A DNA stretch of 64,000 nucleotides. It comes from GJ-E10 sp035625725. Lineage in GTDB: Bacteria; Pseudomonadota; Gammaproteobacteria; Burkholderiales; Burkholderiaceae_F. Each line of letters starts with the position of its first letter. Position 1 is the stretch's first letter. Shown piece by piece: positions 59,349-64,000 of the stretch. The translations under genes were made by a program, and so were the position numbers. The notes below the pieces were generated by a model. The model ran no database searches. It saw only the letters and a list, made by a program, of their open reading frames with translations, and was not told the DNA's origin. The DNA is taken from positions 16,008 through 80,007 of the forward strand of contig DASPPB010000064.1 in NCBI GenBank assembly GCA_035625725.1, written 5' to 3'.

Positions 59349-60425
59349 ATGAGCAAGATTGTCATCAAGCCGTCCTGGACTTTCATCAGCGAGAGCGGCG
59401 AGACCGTCGATCCGCAATTATTCCGGTTGCTGCGCGCGGTGCACGAAGGCGGAAAGCTCACAGTGGCAGCGGCTCAAGCGGGCTTGTCCTACCGCTACGC
59501 GTGGGACCTGCTGCTCAAGTGGGGACGGTTTTTCGGCACGCCACTGGTGAAGATGGCCCGCGGCAAGGGTGCGCAGCTCACCATGCTGGGGGAAAAGCTC
59601 CTTTGGGCCGAACAACGAAGCGGGGCGAGCCTGTTTCCGCAGCTCGAGAACATCGCCTCCGAGCTCAACCTGGAGATCAGTCGTGCGCAAAAGGAATCGC
59701 AGTCGGTCTTGCGGATCCACGCGAGCTACGGCTATGCGGTGGAGAAACTCCCCACGCTGATGCGCCAGCACGGCAACGCGAGTGTCGACCTGCAATACAT
59801 GGCCAGCGTTGCCGCTCTCGCATCGCTATGCCGCTCTGAATGCGAGTTGGCCGGATTTCACGTCCCCCTCGGCGAGTTGGGGCGGACTTTGTGGGAGCAC
59901 TACGCAAAGTGGCTTCGGCCTCGACAGCAGCGCATCATCCGCCTGGTGATCCGAACGCAGGGGCTCATCGTTCCCAAGGGCAACCCGCGGCGCATCGCGG
60001 TCTTGCAGGACCTCAAGCAGTCGGGCTTGCGTTTTGTCAACCGGCAGTTCGGCTCGGGCACGCGCATCTTGCTCGATGGGCTTGTGCGCCGCAGCCTCAT
60101 CGATACCAGCTCCATTCAGGGCTATGACAGCGGCGAGTTCACGCACGCCGCGGTGGCCGCCTTCGTTGCGAGCGGCATGGCCGACGTGGGCTTTGGCATC
60201 GAGCCGGCGGCGCGCCAGTTCAAATTGGATTTCGTGCCGATCGTCCAGGAGCGCTACATGCTGGCCTGCCACAAAAACAACCTGACCCTCGCGCCGGTCC
60301 GCGAGCTCGTCTCGCTTCTGCGCCGGCCCGAATTCGCGGCGCTGATCGCCTCGGTGGCCGGCTATGCGCCCGATCAGCCGGGCCAGATTGCGACGCTCAA
60401 GGAACTCTTCCCCTGGTCCGCGTAG
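59349..60425 (+). CDS. fdsR: FdsR-like transcription regulator (ModE-type HTH plus substrate-binding domain)
   Basis: This protein has about 358 residues. It has an N-terminal ModE-like winged helix (DPQLFRLLRAVHEGGKLTVA, then SYRYAWDLLLKWGRFFG and GAQLTMLGEKLL) and a C-terminal periplasmic-binding-like domain (IRTQGLIVPKGNPRRIAVLQ, QFGSGTRILLDGLV, AAVAAFVASGMADVGFGIEP) usual for molybdate- or formate-related sensors. It is divergent from fds, as fdsR is in Cupriavidus. The ATG at 59349 is chosen because a -10 box at 59314 predicts a start near 59326, leaving no leader for the alternative ATG at 59325. Confidence 0.85.
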   Translation: MSKIVIKPSWTFISESGETVDPQLFRLLRAVHEGGKLTVAAAQAGLSYRYAWDLLLKWGRFFGTPLVKMARGKGAQLTMLGEKLLWAEQRSGASLFPQLENIASELNLEISRAQKESQSVLRIHASYGYAVEKLPTLMRQHGNASVDLQYMASVAALASLCRSECELAGFHVPLGELGRTLWEHYAKWLRPRQQRIIRLVIRTQGLIVPKGNPRRIAVLQDLKQSGLRFVNRQFGSGTRILLDGLVRRSLIDTSSIQGYDSGEFTHAAVAAFVASGMADVGFGIEPAARQFKLDFVPIVQERYMLACHKNNLTLAPVRELVSLLRRPEFAALIASVAGYAPDQPGQIATLKELFPWSA

Positions 60426-60452
60426 GTGCCGCGCGCAGCGGGCCGCGCGCGA

Positions 60453-61283
60453 TTACAAAAACAGGTCTGGAAGCAGCTCGCGGCTGCCGGCCACGACCGA
60501 AAAGGCCGAGAAGTCACGTACGCCGGCGCTGGCCAGCACCTCCTCGTCGATGAAAAAATTGCCGCTGGTGCTGGCCGCGTCGCGCTCCAGAACGACAAGG
60601 GCTGCCTCGGCCATGATGCGCGGCGAGCGACAGTGTTCCGGGCGCACGCCGGGGATCATCTGCAAGGCGGCCGTCTGAATCACCGTCCTGGGCCAAAGGG
60701 CGTTGACGGCGATTCCGTAAGGGCGAAACTCCTGGGCATGGCCGAGCACGCACATGCTCATGCCGTACTTGGACATCGTGTAAGCCACATGGGGAGCGAA
60801 CCAGCGCGCATCCATGTTCAGCGGCGGCGACAGCGTCAGGACATGGGGGTTGCGGCCGAGTTGGGCCGAGCGCTTCAAGTGGGGCAGGCAGGCCTGGGTG
60901 CACAAAAACGTGCCGCGCACGTTCACGCCGAACATCAGATCGAAACGCTTCATCGGCGTTGCATCCGTCGCCGTCAGGTTGATCGCGCTGGCATTGTTGA
61001 CCAGCACGTCGATGCCGCCAAAATGCTCCGCTGCCCGCTGCACGGCTGCAAGCACCTGCGACTCGTCGCGGATGTCCACCTGTAGCGGCAGACAGGCCCC
61101 GCCCTGCGCCTCGATCTGCTCGGCGGCCGAGTAAATCGTACCGGGCAGCTTGGGGTTGGGTTCGGCCGTCTTGGCCGCGATCACGATGTTGGCGCCCGCG
61201 CGCGCCGCGTGCTTGGCGATCTCCAGGCCAATGCCGCGCGATGCGCCCGAAAGGAAAATGGTCTTGCCCCGGACAGAAGGCAT
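60453..61283 (-). CDS. HSDL2-like short-chain dehydrogenase
   Basis: This 276-residue classical SDR has GKTIFLSGASRGIGLEIAKH, VLVNNASAINLT, and a C-terminal part with LTLSPPLNMDARWFAPHVAY and YTMSKYGMSMCVLG (catalytic Tyr and Lys). These patterns match the N-terminal domain of hydroxysteroid dehydrogenase-like 2 proteins; the SCP2 domain found in eukaryotic forms is missing. It probably acts on a hydroxyacyl or steroid-like substrate. GAAGGAG precedes two adjacent ATGs; the second (61283) has the better spacing. It follows an enoyl-CoA hydratase by 16 bases. Confidence 0.87.
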   Translation of the reverse strand: MPSVRGKTIFLSGASRGIGLEIAKHAARAGANIVIAAKTAEPNPKLPGTIYSAAEQIEAQGGACLPLQVDIRDESQVLAAVQRAAEHFGGIDVLVNNASAINLTATDATPMKRFDLMFGVNVRGTFLCTQACLPHLKRSAQLGRNPHVLTLSPPLNMDARWFAPHVAYTMSKYGMSMCVLGHAQEFRPYGIAVNALWPRTVIQTAALQMIPGVRPEHCRSPRIMAEAALVVLERDAASTSGNFFIDEEVLASAGVRDFSAFSVVAGSRELLPDLFL

Positions 61284-61299
61284 CATCAGCTCCTTCGCT

Positions 61300-62082
61300 T
61301 CATGCGTTTTTGGCTGCACTTGAGACCGCGCGCGCGAAGTCGGGTTTGCGCCGCTCCAAAAACGCGCTCAATGCCTCGCGCGACTCGGGCGTAGCGAGCA
61401 GCCGCATGACGCTGCGCAGTTCGTCGTCGATGGCCGCCTGCACGGCGGCACGCCAGCCGGATTTGAGAAGCCGCTTCGTCTCGCGCACGGCCCCCGGCGG
61501 CAGCGCCCGAAAGCGCCGCGCCTGGTGCATTGCGTATTCGAGCACACCGCCCGGCGGCAGCAGGCGGTTTACGAGGCCCATCTCCACGGCCTCCTCGGCC
61601 GAAATCGGCTCACCGAAGAGCAGTTTTTCCGCCGCCTTGTGGTAGCCCGCCGCCAGAGGTACAAGCACGGAGGAACCAAATTCGGGGCAGATCCCGAGAC
61701 TCACGAACGGCATGGAGAACATCGCATCGTCGGCGGCGTATACCAGATCGCAATGCATGAGCATCGTCGTGCCGATGCCCACCGCCGCGCCGTTGACTGC
61801 CGCGATGACCGGTTTTTCTTGTTCGATGAGCGCCTTCATGAATCGCGAGATGGTCGCTTCGCTTGTCGAGGGCGGCTGCAAAAAGTCGTGGATGTCGTTG
61901 CCGGCGCAAAACACGGTCGGTGCGCCGCGCAGCACGATCGCGCGCACGGCGTCGTTGCCGCCGCAGCTCCCAAGCGCATCGGCCAGCTCGCCGTACATCC
62001 CGGTTGTGAGCGCGTTCTTGCGCTCCGGGCGTGCGATTTCGATGCACCCCACGTCTTCTTCGATCTGCAGGCGTATGGTCAT
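61300..62082 (-). CDS. Enoyl-CoA hydratase/isomerase family protein
   Basis: This 260-residue crotonase-fold protein has IEIARPERKNALTTGMYGEL, the oxyanion motif FCAGNDIHDF, NGAAVGIGTTMLMHCDLVYA and LGICPEFGSSVLVP. The acidic residue in CPEF lies where family members place a catalytic Glu. It would hydrate or isomerise enoyl-CoA in fatty or aromatic acid breakdown. It is in a run with an SDR, a thiolase and a FadB-like gene on the same strand. Confidence 0.91.
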   Translation of the reverse strand: MTIRLQIEEDVGCIEIARPERKNALTTGMYGELADALGSCGGNDAVRAIVLRGAPTVFCAGNDIHDFLQPPSTSEATISRFMKALIEQEKPVIAAVNGAAVGIGTTMLMHCDLVYAADDAMFSMPFVSLGICPEFGSSVLVPLAAGYHKAAEKLLFGEPISAEEAVEMGLVNRLLPPGGVLEYAMHQARRFRALPPGAVRETKRLLKSGWRAAVQAAIDDELRSVMRLLATPESREALSAFLERRKPDFARAVSSAAKNA

Positions 62083-62139
62083 CGCCCCCTCCTTGCAAAC
62101 GTTGTACGCACCGAACCCGCGCGCTGAGCGCCTTCGCGT

Positions 62140-63339
62140 TTACACACGCTCAAAGATGCCCGCAGCGCCCATTCCCGTGCCCACGCACATGGTGACCATG
62201 CCGTAGCGCAACGAACGGCGGCGCAGCGCGTGTACGACCGTGGCGGCGCGGACCGCACCCGTGGCTCCCAGCGGATGACCCAGGGCAATCGCGCCGCCCA
62301 TCGGGTTGACTTTTGCGCGGTCCAGACCGAGGGAGTCGATAACCGCAAGGGACTGCGCGGCAAAGGCCTCATTGAGTTCGATCCAGTCCATGTCCTCTTG
62401 CTGCAGTCCGGCCGCTCGCAGGGCCGCGGGAATCGCTTCCTTGGGGCCGATACCCATGATCTCCGGAGGTACGCCGCGCACCGCGAAAGACACGAAGCGT
62501 GCCAGCGGCGTGAGGTGAAAGCGACGCAGCGCCGATTCGCTCACCAGAATCAGCGCCCCGGCCCCGTCGGAGGTCTGCGAACTGTTGCCTGCCGTCACGC
62601 TGCCCTTGGCCGCGAAGGCCGGCTTGAGCTTGGCCAGCGCTACCAGGCTCGTGTCGGCCCGCGGTCCTTCGTCGAGCTCCATGCGCCGGCGATGCACCTC
62701 GACTTCGTGCTTCGCCAGGTTCGGGACGCGTTCTACGACTTCCACGGGCGTGATTTCATCGCGAAATTCCCCCTTGCCCTGGGCCGCCAGCGCACGCTGG
62801 TGCGAGTTCAGGGCAAATTCGTCCTGCGCCTCGCGGCTCACCTTCCACTGGGAAGCAACCCGTTCGGCGGTCAGTCCCATGCCAAAGGCGATGCCCAGGT
62901 GCTCGTTGTTCTCGAACAGGCGTGGATTGATCGACGGCTTGTTGCCCATCATCGGCACCATGCTCATCGACTCCGTGCCCCCTGCCAGCATGACGTCGGC
63001 CTCGCCCACGCGAATTCGATCGGCCGCCATCGCGATCGCGTTGAGCCCCGAGGAGCAGAAGCGATTGATGGTGCAGCCGCCGACCGAATCGGGCAGGCCT
63101 GCGTACAGCACCGCACTGCGCGCAACGTTCGCACCCTGCTCGGCCTCGGGCATGGCGCAGCCGATGATGGCGTCCTCGATTGCCGCCGGATCCAGATCCG
63201 GCACGGCCGCCAGAGCCCCGCGGATGGCCGTCACAAGCAAATCGTCCGGCCGGGTGTTGCGCAAGCTGCCCTTGGGGGCCTTGCCCACGGGCGTGCGCGT
63301 CGCGGCCACGATGTACGCATCTTGAATTTGACGGCTCAT
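62140..63339 (-). CDS. Acetyl-CoA acyltransferase (3-ketoacyl-CoA thiolase)
   Basis: This 399-residue thiolase has the nucleophile cysteine in TINRFCSSGLNAIA, AGGTESMSMVPM, and C-terminal NPMGGAIALGHPLGATGAVR and the acid-base Cys in MCVGTGMGAAG. It cleaves 3-ketoacyl-CoA with CoA in beta-oxidation. The ATG at 63339 starts MSRQIQDAYIVAATRTPVGK; upstream codons are not conserved. It follows the FadB-like gene by 35 bases, as in many beta-oxidation operons. Confidence 0.94.
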   Translation of the reverse strand: MSRQIQDAYIVAATRTPVGKAPKGSLRNTRPDDLLVTAIRGALAAVPDLDPAAIEDAIIGCAMPEAEQGANVARSAVLYAGLPDSVGGCTINRFCSSGLNAIAMAADRIRVGEADVMLAGGTESMSMVPMMGNKPSINPRLFENNEHLGIAFGMGLTAERVASQWKVSREAQDEFALNSHQRALAAQGKGEFRDEITPVEVVERVPNLAKHEVEVHRRRMELDEGPRADTSLVALAKLKPAFAAKGSVTAGNSSQTSDGAGALILVSESALRRFHLTPLARFVSFAVRGVPPEIMGIGPKEAIPAALRAAGLQQEDMDWIELNEAFAAQSLAVIDSLGLDRAKVNPMGGAIALGHPLGATGAVRAATVVHALRRRSLRYGMVTMCVGTGMGAAGIFERV

Positions 63340-63374
63340 GCCAGTCTCCCCAGTGTGTCTATCGCCAGAATCGA

Positions 63375-64000
63375 TCAATTGCGCACCGGTTTGCCGGTTT
63401 GCATCATCCCCATCATGCGCTCCTGCGACTTGGGGTGCCCGAGCAGCGCAACAAAATGCTTGCGCTCCAAGTCCAAGAACCACTGCTCGTCAACCAGCGC
63501 GCCGGGATCCACGTCGCCGCCACAGAGCACGTCGGCAATACAAGCGGCCAAGTGAAAATCGTGCTCGCTGGCATAGCCCGCCTCCCGCATGTTGGCCCCA
63601 GAGGCCTTGAGGGTCGCGAGAACCGATCGGCCCGCCGCGGGCACTTGGCGCGCGCGCAGCGGCGGCCGGTAGCCCAGCGCGTGCAACGCATAGGCTTCGC
63701 CGATCGCCGCCCATAACAACTCGTGCCGGTGCATAACCACCGTGTCGCTGGCGCCCAAATAGCCCATTTGCTGCGCCTCGAGCGCCGATCCGGCAACTTT
63801 GGCCGTGGCCGCGTTTTGCGCCCAGTTGGCAAGAAAGGGCAACGGATCCTTGCCGCCATAGGACGTGCTGGCCGCCGCGGCAGCTCGTAGCGCCCCTTCC
63901 TTGAGACCTCCGCCGGCAGGGATCAGTCCGACACCGACCTCCACCAGGCCGATATACGACTCAAAGGCCGCCACGCGCTTGGCGCAATGCAGCGCCAGTT
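63375..64000 (-). CDS. FadB-like multifunctional beta-oxidation enzyme, C-terminal part (partial)
   Basis: An open frame of at least 208 codons runs off the right edge. It reads LALHCAKRVAAFESYIGLVE, VGVGLIPAGGG, and ends with ADVLCGGDVDPGALVDEQWF and LERKHFVALLGHPKSQERM. This is the C-terminal enoyl-CoA hydratase-type part of the 3-hydroxyacyl-CoA dehydrogenase/enoyl-CoA hydratase fusions of about 800 residues in betaproteobacteria. The dehydrogenase domain lies outside the window. It is upstream of the thiolase, probably in one transcript. Confidence 0.9.
   Translation of the reverse strand, partial: LALHCAKRVAAFESYIGLVEVGVGLIPAGGGLKEGALRAAAAASTSYGGKDPLPFLANWAQNAATAKVAGSALEAQQMGYLGASDTVVMHRHELLWAAIGEAYALHALGYRPPLRARQVPAAGRSVLATLKASGANMREAGYASEHDFHLAACIADVLCGGDVDPGALVDEQWFLDLERKHFVALLGHPKSQERMMGMMQTGKPVRN

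Noticed and set aside
1..64000. Search for CRISPR arrays, insertion sequences, prophage genes and attachment sites
   Set aside because: No regularly spaced repeats, transposase or integrase genes, or phage structural genes were recognised.

Overview
The window looks like chromosome from a motile, aerobic betaproteobacterium, probably order Burkholderiales. It is GC-rich throughout, uses an FlhDC master regulator, has a fliDST/fliEFGHIJKLMNOPQR flagellar layout, a soluble NAD-linked formate dehydrogenase of the FdsGBAD type and class II PyrC. I saw no insertion sequence, prophage, CRISPR array, tRNA or rRNA, and no abrupt change in composition. The assignment rests on recognising protein families, not on database searches.

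Region 1 (1-24.5 kb) is a flagellar block. It opens with the tail of a SPINDLY/O-GlcNAc-transferase-like protein and a glycosyltransferase-methyltransferase fusion, which are probably filament-modifying enzymes. On the minus strand follow a stand-alone FlhB C-domain protein, a FliK-like protein, fliT, fliS, fliD, flaG and a short flagellin. Sigma-28-like promoters precede fliS, flaG and the flagellin gene. Next are flhDC, motAB, cheY and an atypical cheZ, then fliE (minus) and the long fliFGHIJK and fliLMNOPQR run, with many stop/start overlaps. No cheA, cheW, cheR, cheB, flhA, full-length flhB, fliA or flg genes are present here.

Region 2 (24.5-35 kb) is mixed: a ThDP-dependent acetolactate-synthase-like enzyme, an SDR-like protein that seems to have lost its catalytic Tyr and Lys, a lipid-linked sugar cassette (flippase-like protein plus polyprenyl-phosphate GT2) divergent from ugd and a UDP-glucuronate 4-epimerase, pyrC, an Atm1-type ABC exporter and a YciA-type thioesterase.

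Region 3 (35.3-46.1 kb and 51-60.4 kb) is a two-carbon and one-carbon acid module. It holds formyl-CoA:oxalate CoA-transferase, an OxlT-type oxalate/formate MFS carrier, a Crp/Fnr-family regulator, hydroxypyruvate isomerase, tartronate semialdehyde reductase, glycerate kinase, fdhD, PEP carboxylase and the fds formate dehydrogenase operon with its divergent FdsR-like regulator. Oxalate would enter through OxlT and be activated by Frc. Formate released downstream would be oxidised by Fds, and glyoxylate-derived tartronate semialdehyde would be drawn into glycerate. Oxalyl-CoA decarboxylase and glyoxylate carboligase are not in the window. Three TTGAC-N4-GTCAA-type palindromes lie in front of oxlT, in front of a panE-like/FAH pair, and between frc and the Crp/Fnr gene. 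They fit the regulator's E-x-x-S-R recognition helix and suggest one regulon.

Region 4 covers the remainder. An alpha/beta hydrolase, a DUF1993 protein, a LemA/TPM-domain operon and a quinone oxidoreductase lie at 46.2-51 kb. At 60.4-64 kb a beta-oxidation cluster (HSDL2-like SDR, enoyl-CoA hydratase, thiolase, and the C-terminus of a FadB-like protein) runs off the right edge.
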